64,000 nt of DNA from Strigamia acuminata (taxonomy: Eukaryota > Arthropoda > Chilopoda > Geophilomorpha > Linotaeniidae): contig OX442317.1 in assembly GCA_949358305.1 (NCBI GenBank), positions 6,514,186 to 6,578,185 on the forward strand, given 5' to 3'. Position 1 is the first letter of the stretch; every line of letters starts with the position of its first letter. Under the pieces are notes generated by a model that worked only from the letters and a program-made list of their open reading frames with translations, made no database searches and was not told the DNA's origin. Both the position numbers and the translations under genes were made by a program. Shown here piece after piece: positions 19,452 through 32,194 of the stretch.

Positions 19452-22400
19452 CAAACTACGTCCAGGAGGACAATCCAACACCACCCATGTGACGGAAGTA
19501 ATAACCAGAATAAACAATACCGATAGAAAACAATTCCACAAAGAAACAGTGCTGCAATAGAAAGCAATTCCCGTCAAAAGATGACACTTAAACACAACCA
19601 ACAATCCCCCCTGCATCATTTTTTTGGTGTATTCAGTGTTGCAGCCGTAAGTGTGCATGAAAATTAATTTATGTGCATTTAAATGCTTGTTGTTTTTTTT
19701 ATTACTAGGGACAAAGTTTTAATCCTCTCATGAAAAATTCAGACAGTCTTCCATGTTTCTTCATGTTTTTTACACAGAGGCTCTAAGTTCAAAGGAATCA
19801 ATTTAATCACATAATGAGAAAGAATTATTGAAATGTAGTGTATAATATATGTAAACTCTAATTGCCCTTATGATCTGCGGATTATGTGTGGTTACTATCA
19901 ACATAATTAGAATGCATTTTATATATGTTTTTATCAGCACAAGAGATTATGTGCAATTAGTCTTTGTCAAACTGAAAAACCCGACTGCTACAGTTTGCTC
20001 TGACAAAAAAATGCAATTTTTTAAGTGTTATTAATTTTTGCAAGACAAAAAAACCCTTCAGAAAAACGAAGACAAAATATCAAAAGAAAGAAAAATCGTG
20101 TAAGTAGACTATCACATTTACATTTTTTAAAAAATGCACTGTTGTTGCTGAGTTATTTTGTTTGTTTGTTTTATTTAAAGCACTCCCATGGAGTAAATTA
20201 CAACGTAAAAACGAATTACCAACAATAAACTTATTAACGAAGTAATGTACACCACGGTACTGAAATTTTGTTGCTTTATTTCCTTTGCTCGACAATCGCC
20301 ATGTTAAATACATGCGCAGAATGTGATGCGCAGTTTGAATACGGCATCAAGCTACGGAGCGCGAACTGCAGTTGGGTTACAGTTAACGCTTCATCAGTGT
20401 TCATTGTTTTGGATCAAAGCTCAGTCCCTTTTCTTGTTCTTTAATGATTTATCCAGCCCACCACCAATGTCAACAGCTGTATCCAGAAAGCGAACTGAAC
20501 TTGAAAATAAGTTATAGCCACCTGCAATATTCTAACAAAAGTAATGGAAACAATTATTCTGAGGTTACTCAACATATTCTCCACCTTTTCAACAGGTTTG
20601 TGAGTGCAGTATCTCTTTAAGGTAAAAGTTCTGAACCTTCAGCTAGACATTCTCACTTTTAAAGACAATTTGCTATGTCAATTGATTATTTATTATCATG
20701 GCCAATGATCATCCCCCATTCTGATTGACGGCCCATGAATAAAGTACTGCCCTGCTGCAGAATAGCCTATTCTGTCCCATTGGAATTGGAATTCCCATGT
20801 GAAACTCGTGTATCACGTGTTATTGACGGAGCTTCATGGGAATTTGCTAGCACCACCTCTGGGTGATTCATGGGAATTTACTGCAAGATTCGTGGGATGT
20901 CTACGATCAACATTCCACTGGATTAATAGGAATTTGCTATACTTCTAGTAATGAGTCTAATGGGAAAATTCCCAACACTATAGTATGGTAGTGTGTGTAC
21001 AGTCAAACACTATACCATATTGACCCGCTTTTAAAGGCATGCCCTCTATATGCAAATTAGACACTTTCTAAAAATATGGTGAAATTTTCAAATAAGGGCA
21101 TGCCACTAAAAGTGAAATTATGTTTCTTTTAGGGAATTTCAGCAAACTATACGTGCAATAATTTCAATATCGACTTATATTTCAGTACAGCCCGAGTTAT
21201 TACGAAAAATCCTAAATCTCACTACCTGCATTCAAACATTCAAATATTTTGTGTTTTTCTTCAATTTTAAAACAAAAATGATGTCCCAATGAAGTTACCT
21301 ATAACCCCAATAATGTAACAAATGATGTCATAAATAAGTCATACATGCTGCCAGTTTTATAAAATAGTTAAAATTCTCACACTCAAATTTTAAACTTAAA
21401 GTAAAAATAACAATTTCAGCAAATTTTTTTTTTGTTGTAATTTTTGTCTCATTTACCACTAAATGCGCGACATAAGGGCAATCTGGTCAAACTCACTGTT
21501 TAGTGGCCTGCCCATAAAAGCGCGCCAATACGGTATTAGGTGGGATAAATTAATAAGGCACTTATACAGTGGTTACTCATAAAAGTCCTTCTTTACTTCT
21601 CCCAAACATCTTACTCTGACATAACATGAATAGTAGGGCCAGACTCATCCCACCAAATCCTACATTGGGAACTCCATAAATCCCTTGATAGTTTTATTTA
21701 TGTCCATTTAACCCAAAAATACAACCCTTAAAACACTTGAGGTTGCCTGAATGTGTTTTAGCATGTTTTAAGACAATAGACACAGCCTAAGTTCACAAAC
21801 TTGTGATTGGAGTGTATGTGTTTATTATTTATATCTTTTAACATCACAAAACAAAAACACAAGCACCTGTAACATGTATAAAAGCCTTTATATTCATATC
21901 CCCAATTCAAAAAAACCTAATGTTATTATTAACACTTCTTCATTCCATTTCAAAGGTCTTAATATAATTTGTAGAAGATATCAAGTATCTCACATCTGCT
22001 TCAAACTAACAGAATTAAACCCAGATTAACAATGCTGCCATTAAGTTTCAAATTCGAAACCAGCTATTTTAAAGCTGTAGTGCAATGCAGCCTTTCAAAC
22101 ACTATCCCAATTAATAAAATATCAGATAAAACAGGTTGCCTACAATGTATGGTTCAGAAATATATTTTACAGATACATTTCTCTTCATTAATGCATTCCA
22201 AAATCAAAATGTATAGCATTTTGCCAAAATTAAGTATCGGTTTTTATATGTACATTAAATAATGCATTCCATAATACAATTGAAAAAATGCATTTTGAAA
22301 ATGAATTCATACTTGACAAATAATAACATTGGAAATGCCAGTTCATAAAATATTTGACAATACATTTATAATACATTTTACATTTGCAAAGCGATAGCAT

Positions 22401-24761
22401 GCAAAAATGTATCACAAAATGCATTCTCGTGAAATCCAATGCATTTCAATACTGCGATATAATTTCAATGTATTTTTGAACCCTAATGTAATGGATATCA
22501 AATGACCTTCACTCTTTTTCCTCTTATAGCCAATCAAACTGACCCTTTTGTAAACTGTTGCAAAATCCAGCGTCTTTAACAAGCAAAAAAAAAAAAAAAC
22601 TCAATTCAGTCCCCACAGGGAAACATTCAGTAATTACGAATTTTCATTACTTTCCAAATTACATCAGGAATTTTATATTTTTTATAATGAAAAAAAAAGG
22701 AGAAGAAAAAGGTAAAAGAACTACTATACACTTGCAAGTTCTAATAATTCTACGAATCAAAGTTTGGATGTAATAGAAGTGGACATTTGATCCAAAGATC
22801 ATTTCATTCTCGTGATGAAGACGCAGCAGAAGATTCGCTTGGGAGCCTCATAGCAATCGGCCCAGTCCTGTTAGTGTGGACACAATTGGCTTCAACTGCC
22901 TTTATAAAATTGTCCCACTTCCACTTATAACGAGCTGCAGTGTCTTAAGGGACAAGCCAGCACTCTGTCACGTCGGGATTAGTTGAGAGAAAAAATGAAG
23001 GCTCCCGTTTCAATCGTTAAACCCTCACGTGGATTTGCACCTAAGAAATTGCTAACGCTGACCTATTAGTAAAGTCCCCACGCAGCACAAAAAGGAAAAT
23101 TGGAATAAAATGGGATAAAATAAAAACTAAAAGAAAATAAAATAAAAAATGTGTTGATTATGAAATAACAATTGCGTCTACGAAACTCCCTAGGTAGTGA
23201 CGTAATGGCTTAAATTACAAAAAATATCGATAATTTGTTGCTCTTTAATGAGTCACCAGATTGTTGATGTCTTTATGGGTTTGTCGAAGCAAAGCAATTG
23301 TCAAATTTCTTTACCAAATCAAAAAATAAATGACCTCTACCTTTCTGTCGTGTAGATCTTCAAATTTCAAATTTCAAAGAATCTAAAAAAAAAAAAAATA
23401 CACGCACTGTAAAATAATGCAATAAATGTTTAAAATTGAAATATTATTGACAGTGAAATGTACCAGTGGGGTTACGTAATAACCGCAAAAATAAATGACA
23501 AATTTAAATTCCGGACATCATAAATTGAATAATCGCGGAATGAATAACCGCGGAATTTAGAAATCAGTTACTGATTAACTGCGGGATTTTAAAATGGAAA
23601 AAAATTGCAAAACTGGGTTTTGTTTAAAAAACACTGCTAAGGTTAGGTTCGAGGGGGGTCAAGGAGGGGGGGGGGAGTGCTAGCGGAATAAATAAGCGCG
23701 GAATGAATAGGCGCGGAATATTTTTTAAATTAAATTAAATTAAATTAAATTTTTCCGTGCACCATCGGGGCCGGAAACAATTCGTTTCCTCTTTCAAGGG
23801 TGATTCAGAGTCTAAACAATATTTTTATGAGTACCACCCTTGGCAGGAAACTTAAGACTTTGATTCCTGTTACCATTCCAAGGACGGAATGGTGTTATGA
23901 GTACTAGGCTTTATTCATTCCGCACCAGTTATTGTAACCCACACCGGTATTACTGGCCTGATCCAAAAGTGTGCTTTTCCTGCAATACTACTACTGTATT
24001 GCAGGGTCAAAGCAGCCTGCTGCATGATTTTATTTGCTTTATCACAAGTCACATCAGTCATATTATACTAGTTAGTTATTTGATTTGCTTTGTTTTCATT
24101 AAAAGCATAATTGTAAGTATAAATTTTAATTACACAAATTCTATAACATAGCATAAACAAACGACGAGATACACACCAGATGGCCAAAACAGAGCAAGGG
24201 TAAGCAAGAGAATAAAGATTTAGCTCTGGTGTTGGCCAGTTTGTGAGTCGTGAAAATTGGCAAGTGAAGCAAACTAATCACTCATTCTGTTGGAGGCGAT
24301 AGCGAAATGATGGAAACTGTTTGCTTAATGAATAAACATAAGAAAGCATAAAACAAGGAAATAAGAAATAATACATTTTAAAAATGACTAACATAACAAT
24401 ACTATTTTGCTCCACGTACAGAATTAACAGCAGGTTCTTTTCCCATCTTAAAACCCCATTATAACTGTAAATATAGTGAAAAAGTAATGGTCCAAACAAA
24501 GCTTATGCTAAGGTGTAGGGTAGAAATATAAAACCACTTAAAAATTGGGTGTAAAATAAACGAACTGAAGAAATATTTACAATATTAGAATATTACGCAA
24601 ACTGTTATGTGATTTTTGTCTTAACACTTGCACTTTGTTACTTTTATACTAGCAGACAAAAAACTTCCCTGCACTACAGCCGTTTAAATTTTTTCCACTA
24701 GTGGATATAAGCTTAAAAAGCATTTTAGATTCAGTCGAATCTGATACAACGAACCGCAATA
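19452..24761. other. AT-rich noncoding stretch with minor repeats
   Basis: No gene is supported. Visible items are a CATTTTTT/AAAAAATG palindrome near 20120, TTCATGGGAATTT twice (20833-20845 and 20867-20879, 34-bp period) in a degenerate repeat region up to about 21,010, a cluster of TGCATT words around 22,190-22,450, and GAATAANCGCGGAAT-type units around 23,528-23,560 and 23,690-23,722. An (AAATT)n microsatellite follows at about 23,726-23,751. A moderately GC-richer island at about 22,800-22,980 has no frame I can support. Confidence 0.4.
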
Positions 24762-24850
24762 CAGTCGATACTCTTTATAACGAATCGCGATATAACGAAT
24801 TATCGATATAACGAATACCTAAAAATAAACAGTTGACCACAATTTCCCTT
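24762..24850 (+). mobile_element. pogo/Tigger-type MITE end fragment
   Basis: Starts CAGTCGATACTCTTTATAAC after TA (24760-24761) and continues with repeated ATAACGAAT words. It matches the left terminus of the complete MITE at 57077-57336. No right terminus was found. Confidence 0.6.
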
Positions 24851-25439
24851 GCATTTTCCAAATTTTGAGACCGGTCAAAACCCGGACGTCATTGAACATC
24901 AATGGCTTTTTAATGCCCACTGGTGGATAAACTTAAAACTATACTACAGGGAAACAGTAATAACTCTGAAGCAGGAGCAATTTTGTTTGTAAATTGTAAT
25001 TTATATCCAAAATCAGAGGAAGCTAATTATATGCTTTTTGTTTGTTTATTTTTTATTTTTGTCTGGTTTTTATCTGCGTGCTTGAAAATAATAGAGATAA
25101 ATAAAATCGGATTCCATTTCAGTCGGATAATGGTAATTATGCAATGGGAAATTTCAAGTTATTTCCCAGCTGATTAAACAAGCCTTGCAGCAAACATCAT
25201 TTCCTGTGGGATTCTATCAAAGGAAAAACAATTAATTTTGTCTTTGTGTTTGTGTAACTTCTGATTTTCTCTTCCTCACAAACAAAAAGAGACGAGTCAT
25301 CGGACTCATTTCGTACCATGATGTTTACACGTTTTAAAACTATCACCGAACAAACAAATTAAATAGATTAAATAATTCTTTCATCTTTTGCCTCACGACA
25401 ACTTTGGATTTTTCGAAAACAAAATTCCTAAAACACCTG

Positions 25440-25453
25440 GCGCCATCTTTTGG
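25440..25453 (-). promoter_or_regulatory. CTCF-like motif
   Basis: On the minus strand this reads CCAAAAGATGGCGC, two mismatches from CCASYAGRKGGCRS. A second match lies about 280 bp away on the plus strand (25721-25734). Confidence 0.2.
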
Positions 25454-25720
25454 TTCACAGAAAAACCACAACAAATCCATACTTTTAAATTTTAAATTTA
25501 ATTACAATATCAGCCCACAATTTTTTTTTAACAAATTCAATTAACAATTTTTATTTAAAAATTTATAAAAAACAATAATTATTTTTTTTAATTTTTATAA
25601 CATTTTACCAAAAATCATTTTAAAAAAAATCTTTCTTCAAAAAACAAAAATAAAACTGTTGACCAATGATAATAACTAGTTAAAACATCCAAATTAATAT
25701 TTTCCTAGTTAACTTAAAAA

Positions 25721-25734
25721 CCTCTAGATGGCAG
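25721..25734 (+). promoter_or_regulatory. CTCF-like motif
   Basis: CCTCTAGATGGCAG has one mismatch to CCASYAGRKGGCRS. Together with 25440-25453 (minus) it forms a divergent pair in an otherwise AT-rich stretch. Confidence 0.25.
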
Positions 25735-26453
25735 CACAGTCAAAACAAAAAATCAATACACCAGTTTCCTGCAAAACATTCCCACTCGAATTAATCCCAA
25801 AAACATCACTACGAAATGCACAAACCCAAAGCACATTTCAAAATACAAACATCCATGCTTGTATTAGCATTCCACAACTATATTTGGATGTTAGTTACCG
25901 CTGAACTACTACAATTGCCATTCATGTAAGCAACTGCATTGCTTTCAACGAAGAAACTACCACTGGCTCGAGGAAGAAAGCCATCGCAGCAAAGGCATTA
26001 CTTCGACCAAACAATGTAAAATAGGATAACAAGATAACAGCCACGCCATGATTTTAGTGCAAACACATTCCCAAAAAGGAGATACAAAGGACTTGAAAAT
26101 TGAATGTGACTATAGAAGATGCACTCGAACCGGACTGCATGCCTTCTGTAAAATTGGTTTATGCTTTTACGTGCCATTCTCTGAGCATTCTTGAAAACCA
26201 ATGTGCAAACTTGCACAATAGAAAACAACGTTTCCATCCCCATCTCCCTATCCCACCATTAAAAACAACAAGCAAAGTTCCAAGTAGTTATTCTTGTTAT
26301 TTGGATACAACTTTTTTTTTTGCAGCCAAAAAAAAGATGACTCAAATACATTGCATCAAATTGTCGAACCCTTGATTGTTTCATTTATGACCTCCGGTTC
26401 CGGCATCATCACTTATTGAAACATACGAACTTTTCCAAAAAAAAAATGTTTTA

Positions 26454-26959
26454 CAGATCAAACCTCGCTATTACGAACAGTTCAGGAGACCAAAAAATAG
26501 TTCATAATAAGGAGAATTCGTTGTAGTGAAATGATTTATAATGGGGGGAATAGAGCAGGCAACCAACTAATTGAAATCAAAAATTCGTTAGAACAAGGAA
26601 TACTCGTACGTTATAACAGGGTTTCCCAAACAGTGAGACGGCCCTCACTGGTGAGGCGCGAGCTGATTATTGGTGGGGCGCACCCATCTTAAGCTTATAT
26701 GCCAAATAAAACAAGCATTATTTTACAAACTTTTGTAAATTTTTAAGCAAAATTATATAAAATTATATAAAAAGTTATACAAAGTTTTATGCAAAATTAT
26801 ATAAAAATTTCTTTTTTTTTTTAGTAGTATATTTTTTAAAAATGTAATGCACTAGTAGATGAAGTGGGGCGCAGAAGATCGCCTTGCTTAAAAAGTGGGG
26901 CGCGATGCTAAAAAGTTTGGGAACCCCTGCGTTATAACGTAATAGCGAGGTTCAACCTG
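26454..26959. mobile_element. pogo-like MITE, interrupted by a hAT MITE
   Basis: The termini CAGATCAAACCTCGCTATTA and (reverse complement of the right end) CAGGTTGAACCTCGCTATTA are flanked by TA on both sides (26452-26453 and 26960-26961). TA duplication and CAG ends fit the pogo branch of Tc1/mariner. No transposase frame remains. The element is split at 26617-26929 by a separate hAT-type element. Confidence 0.8.
26617..26929. mobile_element. hAT MITE nested in the pogo-like MITE
   Basis: The ends CAGGGTTTCCCAAAC and GTTTGGGAACCCCTG are inverted repeats. A perfect 8-bp target duplication, CGTTATAA, flanks them at 26609-26616 and 26930-26937. This defines a hAT-type insertion and its order relative to the host MITE. 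The 313-bp body is noncoding. A second, older copy is at 51755-52018. Confidence 0.92.
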
Positions 26960-27923
26960 TATTTTAATATTTTTCTTGCTAGAACATATAAACCAACTCC
27001 TGTCTTTAGCTGTATAAACATGTTGGATTAAACCCTGTGGAGGCTCCTAGGTAGTCGAAATCTTTGGGGGCCCCTCGTGAATCAAAGTTTTCGTTTCTCT
27101 GAGTTGATTCATTTTTTTCTATCTGCTGGAAACAATTTAAAAAAGCTTGATTGTAATTTTCTTTCAGCATCAAATCAATATTATTTTAATCTATTGTCGT
27201 GGGGCCCCTAAAAGGCATGGGCCCAATAGGTGCCTACTCAGCTTATTCAGTAATCCGGCACCTGCATGTAAACCTAACGTACACTTTTTTAACTCTAAAA
27301 CTTGACAGCTAATCTAATCTAATCTTATCTAACAGAATAGTATTACCTTTAAAGATGTTCAGTAGTGGATTGGCAATTGGCTGATGATCTACCACGAGCA
27401 CCTGGAAAAAGATATAGAATGATTGTCAAATTGATATACATAACATTGTAAAAATTCATATTACAAATGTGCTGCAAATTAGTGCCCTAATTAAAAATAC
27501 TTAATTCCCAAAGTTTAAAATTTGTAATCAGTTTAAAACTGAAATAATCTAAGTGAGAAACTGTTAATCCTACAACAGTTGTTTATTTTAATTTATAGTC
27601 TCTTAATACTCAATTAGTAGCCTACAATCACTCCACACAATTCACATTAGGAGAAAACAAAATTAGCTGCAATCACATGGAGACTCACATAGATCAGAAA
27701 ATGGGCCATCACTTTTTTCGGAAAACTAGAAGTACTGTTTTAAATAAGTACTAATTAGTACTAACAAGTAAGTTAAATGTTCCGGCATGAATTACTTGGA
27801 ATGATATGTTAATTTGACTCATGTAGATATAGGGTCCGTCACATCCCAACGTTTAAAATGTCTCCAGACATAAGTTCATTTCAGCACACTGAGCAACTTC
27901 AATTTAAAAAGTTCTAACATTTG

Positions 27924-27937
27924 CCACTAGATGGTCT
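27924..27937 (+). promoter_or_regulatory. CTCF-like motif
   Basis: CCACTAGATGGTCT matches CCASYAGRKGG exactly, but the last bases do not fit GGCRS. It is one of several TAGATGG-type words in the window. Confidence 0.2.
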
Positions 27938-27950
27938 AAGCTATCCTAAA

Positions 27951-28005
27951 CTACAGTCTGCACTGAAGACTGCACCCAGTTATCTTGATACTAAATTCAA
28001 ACTGC
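27951..28005 (+). mobile_element. Family D MITE half-copy
   Basis: Begins CTACAGTCTGCAC and continues ACTGCACCCAGTTATCTTGA, matching the terminus of the element at 14615-14715. A short internal duplication of CTGCAC is present. No opposite terminus is seen. Confidence 0.45.
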
Positions 28006-28186
28006 GCATTCCATCCTGCACATAAGATTCTTGCAGACTAACCTAAACTTTGGTCTTTTATCAGTATTTAAGCCCAATTTTCAAGGCTTATTATTACTAA
28101 AAACAAAGAAAACTCAAAATTTGAACAACATTTGAACAATGTTAATGGCATGCGCAGTTTGGATTTAAACTTACAGTACAAGTATA

Positions 28187-28362
28187 CCGTATTTTTGCAA
28201 AAGTACGGTATTGTTTCTGTATTTAACCTCACGAACGATGAACGTACGCCTCGTTTGTGACGTTCAGACTTCGTTTGTTACATTAAACAAATGTAACAAA
28301 CGGAAAACCAAAATTGTAATTGCTGACAAAAATGGCAGTTTTGAATAATCGATAAAATACGG
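28187..28362. mobile_element. Mariner-type MITE with CCGTATTTT ends
   Basis: CCGTATTTTTGC at the left and (reverse complement of the right end) CCGTATTTTATC are each bordered by TA. The body holds a perfect 13-bp hairpin at 28272-28302 (5-nt loop). A related left terminus, CCGTATTTATTCGATTAA, occurs after TA at 34045. The short TIR keeps the class tentative. Confidence 0.5.
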
Positions 28363-28370
28363 TATATATA

Positions 28371-28414
28371 TTTTTTAAAATATAAACAAGTTTAAATGCC
28401 ACAATAAATGCGCC
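28371..28414 (-). mobile_element. GGTGCATTCA-family fragment
   Basis: Contains AAAATATAAACAAGTTTAAATG and ends ATGCGCC before TA. It matches 30861-30934 in the same orientation and 34243-34316 in reverse. It is the terminal part of a mariner-type MITE family. Confidence 0.55.
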
Positions 28415-29405
28415 TACTATGTTTTGTTCATTGAAATTTAAACGCAATGTTAGTGCAATTTCGTCACAAGTCACCGCATAAGACCTATCTTTAGTCTACA
28501 CGCAGCTAAATTTTAAACGAAAAAATTCTAATGTAACCTGTCCGAGTCGAAAAACAGCAAAGCGTTACGTGAAACTTGTTGTTTGGTTTAAATTTACTTA
28601 ACCCTATTCCAATCCAGCTTCAAAATTCCATCAGCTTACGTAAAAAGAAGTCGATAACATTATTATAGGGAGAGCCAGCACATCCTACTCAGAAAAATAA
28701 ATTGATCTGCTGTCTTGCCACAAGGGAGAGACCAATCCCTTGCTTGCAAGTTCCTTAGATCTCCAACAACTCGAAAAGAGAATGCCACTATTTGCACTTG
28801 TCAAAAAAAGAGGCTTATAATGTCTTTCAAATAGAAGCAATTGTAGAAACCATGAAAGTATGATAAGTTGGAAATCAAAAATCTCAGACTTTCGCATGTA
28901 AACATCTGCAATAACGCTAGGAATCGATTCTTCAACAGTAAATCATCCACATACGATCAGCTCCAAACAAACAGATGACCAAACAAAAGCCTGAATATAA
29001 GAGCTTTTTCCTATAATTTAATAAAATCATGCCCGCCTGTCCGACATACACATTTTCAAGACGTTACTGCTTTTGGGTTTGTTTATTCATCACTGCCAAA
29101 CACGTTACTTTAAAACTCGAAATGGAGGGCCAGTCTTAAGGCAATTCAACCAATTCGATTCAATCGGGGCCCGCAATAGGGGTGCAGCATTTTTCTGAAA
29201 GCAGATGCTTTGAAGGGGTGGCATACTAACGCCGGTAAGACCAACGGCAAAATGCATTTTTAGTGTCTTTGGAATTATTAACAGAAGGATGACTAATGGT
29301 AAAATCCAATTCAAACCAGTGAGTAATGGCATAGTTTCACCATTGATTAGAATAGGGACGTGTATGTATTTATTTGTAACGGCGACCCATCTATGGACAA
29401 AGGGC

Positions 29406-29480
29406 CAGTCGAAACTCTTTATAACGAATCGCAATATAACAAATTATCGATATAACGAATACAGTACCTAAAAATGGCTG
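29406..29480 (+). mobile_element. pogo/Tigger-type MITE end fragment
   Basis: CAGTCGAAACTCTTTATAAC followed by ATAACGAAT-type words is close to the termini at 24762 and 57077. It runs into hAT-like sequence at about 29,487, so the right side is missing or rearranged. Confidence 0.55.
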
Positions 29481-29486
29481 GTGTGA

Positions 29487-29612
29487 ACATGGTGACCAGA
29501 TTTTATTCTTGTTCTTAATAATCAAGAAGTCGTTGATTTTTCTGAGAAAGTTTGTATACGTGTATAATTTTGGCACAAATTAAACCAATTAAATACTACT
29601 ATTGTTCCGTGT
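29487..29612 (+). mobile_element. Deletion copy of the hAT-like element found at 31965-32830
   Basis: Shared blocks include AAGTCGTT-ATTTTTC, AGTTTGTATA and AAATTAAACCAATTAAA with the regions on both sides of the MITE at 32195-32457. Because it lacks that MITE, it shows the empty site and supports the nested-insertion reading there. Confidence 0.55.
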
Positions 29613-30084
29613 GGATTAAATCAACTTTTGTATGAAAAAAGCTGATTTAATCTAAGTTACTAACTTGGTATCTTCAATTCAAAAGTACAAGAGTGCCAAG
29701 CTTATATCTTGAGTAGTTGAGATCTCAGACTATGAGTCTCAAGAAGAAAGTATGTGAGCTGAAATCACCAATGGCTCTCTTCTTAGCTTGCCCACTAGGC
29801 TTTTATTTACCCCTTGCCAGATTGTACCAGACTTATCAATCGTCATCATCTGGTACTTCAACCTCCAATGATTCTTCACAAACCCTTGTGTATACTTGTC
29901 CAATAACATTGAACCTAGGTTAAAATTAACCCCTTAGAGTGCAAAAAGGGATAGGAAAGTCACCTTATCACTAACTGTTTGATTTTTCAAAGACCACAGA
30001 AAAGAAATGACCTTAATTTAAAATATCTAGCATTTAGGCCTCTTGCATTTGTATTTTTTTTATACTGAGCATGTTCGTGACTAT

Positions 30085-30258
30085 CTTTAGAATTCAATCC
30101 TTCCATTTACACCGAGAACTGGAGATGCAACAAAAAAATCCAGTTAGAGGTGGGTGGCAGATGGTCTTGCCATAGAAACACTATCTTAAATCAGACTAGA
30201 ATGAGAATCAACTAGGATTCCCAGTAGGTCACCTATCTCCGCACTAATTACATCTCTG
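30085..30258 (-). mobile_element. 5S-rRNA-derived SINE, degenerate copy
   Basis: On the minus strand it reads a 5S-like internal promoter remnant (GATAGGTGACCTACTGGGAA) followed by GGCAAGACCATCTGCCACCC and a tail including CCAGTTCTCGGTG. It aligns with the better copy at 54020-54315. The 5S part has many changes, so it is probably inactive. Confidence 0.6.
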
Positions 30259-30734
30259 TATCCAATGAAAGGACAAACACAATCACAACTTAAAGTCACT
30301 TTTCACAGCAGGTAATCTCATAAATACATAAATACATACATACATACAAACAAACAAACTTACATATTTAATCTGCATTTTAAACGGCTTGTCTTGAATT
30401 AACTTCAAAGAAAGCGGCCGGTTTTGTATGTTTTCAGTGGTATTGGGAATGCGCACGACATTTAAACAAATCTTTAACTGCAAGTTAAACATACATTCAT
30501 GAATGCACCTACTAATCAATTTATTAGAGTTTAAAATTAGAATAAATAGAAGCAAATCCAGTCCGCTTTCAATTTGCACTTAAAAAATAAAATTTTAAAC
30601 ACTTTTTTGTGCATATTTTAAGTATTTACTACGTAAACCTTTTTTTAAACAACTGTTGTTGCTCTAAAATATGCATTTAGACTGATTGAAAGAAGATACA
30701 CCAGGCTAAATCCCTTTCAAATGCAGCTGTAGCA

Positions 30735-30855
30735 GGCGCATTCATGACGTGACGTCATTTCCATTCCCATTGAATAACATGTTATTCAATGGAAATGACG
30801 TCACGTACAAACACGAAACGAGTTTTGCATACGTTTTAGAGTTTTTGAATGCACC
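30735..30855. mobile_element. GGTGCATTCA-type MITE containing a large palindrome
   Basis: The ends are GGCGCATTCA and TGAATGCACC; the right end is followed by TA, and the left has CA in place of TA. Inside, 30747-30806 is a palindrome of 27 paired bases per arm, broken only by a 6-nt insertion CCCATT (30766-30771) in the left arm. Each arm carries TGACGTCA, a cAMP-response-element core. Confidence 0.65.
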
Positions 30856-30860
30856 TACTA

Positions 30861-30934
30861 TTTAACATGTAAAATTTTACGTTTAGACTAATTTAAAAAA
30901 TATAAACAAGTTTAAATGACTTTAAGAATGAGCC
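30861..30934 (-). mobile_element. GGTGCATTCA-family fragment
   Basis: Nearly identical to the reverse complement of 34243-34316 over about 74 bp (shared CATGTAAAATTTTAC, AAAATATAAACAAGTTTAAA, TGACTTTA). It ends GAATGAGCC before TA. It lies directly next to the MITE at 30735-30855. Confidence 0.65.
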
Positions 30935-31911
30935 TAGAGTTTCAACTTCGCAAATAAATTTTGAAAAGCCCGTTCCGTATACATTAAAATCCAGAAAATT
31001 TTATTTGTATAGTAAAATGCAATTTCCTGAGCTTCATACCCAGTACACCAGGTCGTTTCATTTTGATTAGGTGTGTGTATTCAATTTGTGTAGAGGGTAT
31101 TATCGTTTAAGAAGTGTGACATATCTCGGACGTGTGAAACATCCTCTGTCAAAGGGTTACAGCACGTGTCGTTACTAAAAAAACCAATAAAAAATAACTT
31201 TACGACACTTACCAACTTGTCACGCTTCTTGGATAATACAACAAAGTCGGGACAATGCAGGAATTCCAAGCGAAGTATTAAACCTTAAATTATATAATAA
31301 AAAAAAATAATTTATTAAATGCAATTTCATTTCATTTAATGGCAAAAAAAAAAATAACACGCATGAAGAAATTTCAATGAGGAAATTGCAAGCAACATTA
31401 AAAATGTTGTGCTTCCTCAGAAGAAAACACTTGACTATATGATAGTTGAATCATTACTCACTAGAAGAAAACAGTCGAAGAGAACAAAAGATCGAGACAG
31501 ACAAGACACTTTGTAATGAAGAACATGGCACACCATCAGTAAAATAGAAAGATTTCAAGAAGAGAAGAATGTGGAAGCAAACATTTCCTTTCATTTGAAC
31601 TGCATACTTAAAGAATCAAAGTGAAGTTTCTGTAGAAAATGGAAATTGTGTTAGCTGAATGTGTAACCGCAGCTGTGCAATTTATCAACGAAGAGTTGAA
31701 ACTTTAATTATCCAAAATCTTAATCACTTTTGTAAAACTAAATCTACTCCACATTAAATTTAAATATTTAATCAGTGCAAATCTTTCCTTTCTAATTCAT
31801 CAAATTATGCCTTCCATCAGAACTGTTAGTATTCTAACTCGTTTAGTCGCTTTTATCTGATTTAAACCGGTCTAAAGGCACATTTTAGACAGCCAATTAA
31901 ACAACCTTTTT

Positions 31912-31964
31912 TGCCCGGGTAAATAGGTATTACATTCTACTAAATGGCAGAAGTATGTTTAGGG
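31912..31964 (+). mobile_element. Left part of a family C hAT MITE (split)
   Basis: GCCCGGGTAAATAGGTATTA through GCAGAAGTATGTTTAGGG matches the interior of the intact MITE at 49603-49773. The match resumes at 32831-32885 after a different element, so this copy was interrupted by an insertion. Confidence 0.6.
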
Positions 31965-32194
31965 CAGGGTGGCCTAACTTTGGAAAAACCGGGACATTCA
32001 TTAGCGATACAAAATTGCACAAAAATTTAGCCTTGCAAACCGAAAACAATCTTTACACGCATTTCCTTTGAATGCCGGAATTAGAACTGCCAATGTATTT
32101 AAGTTGAAGTGTAATCCGGTACTCTTTGGTATGAACATTTTAGGTCTAATAACCAATAAGTCGTTCATTTTTCACAGATAGTTTGTATACCGTA

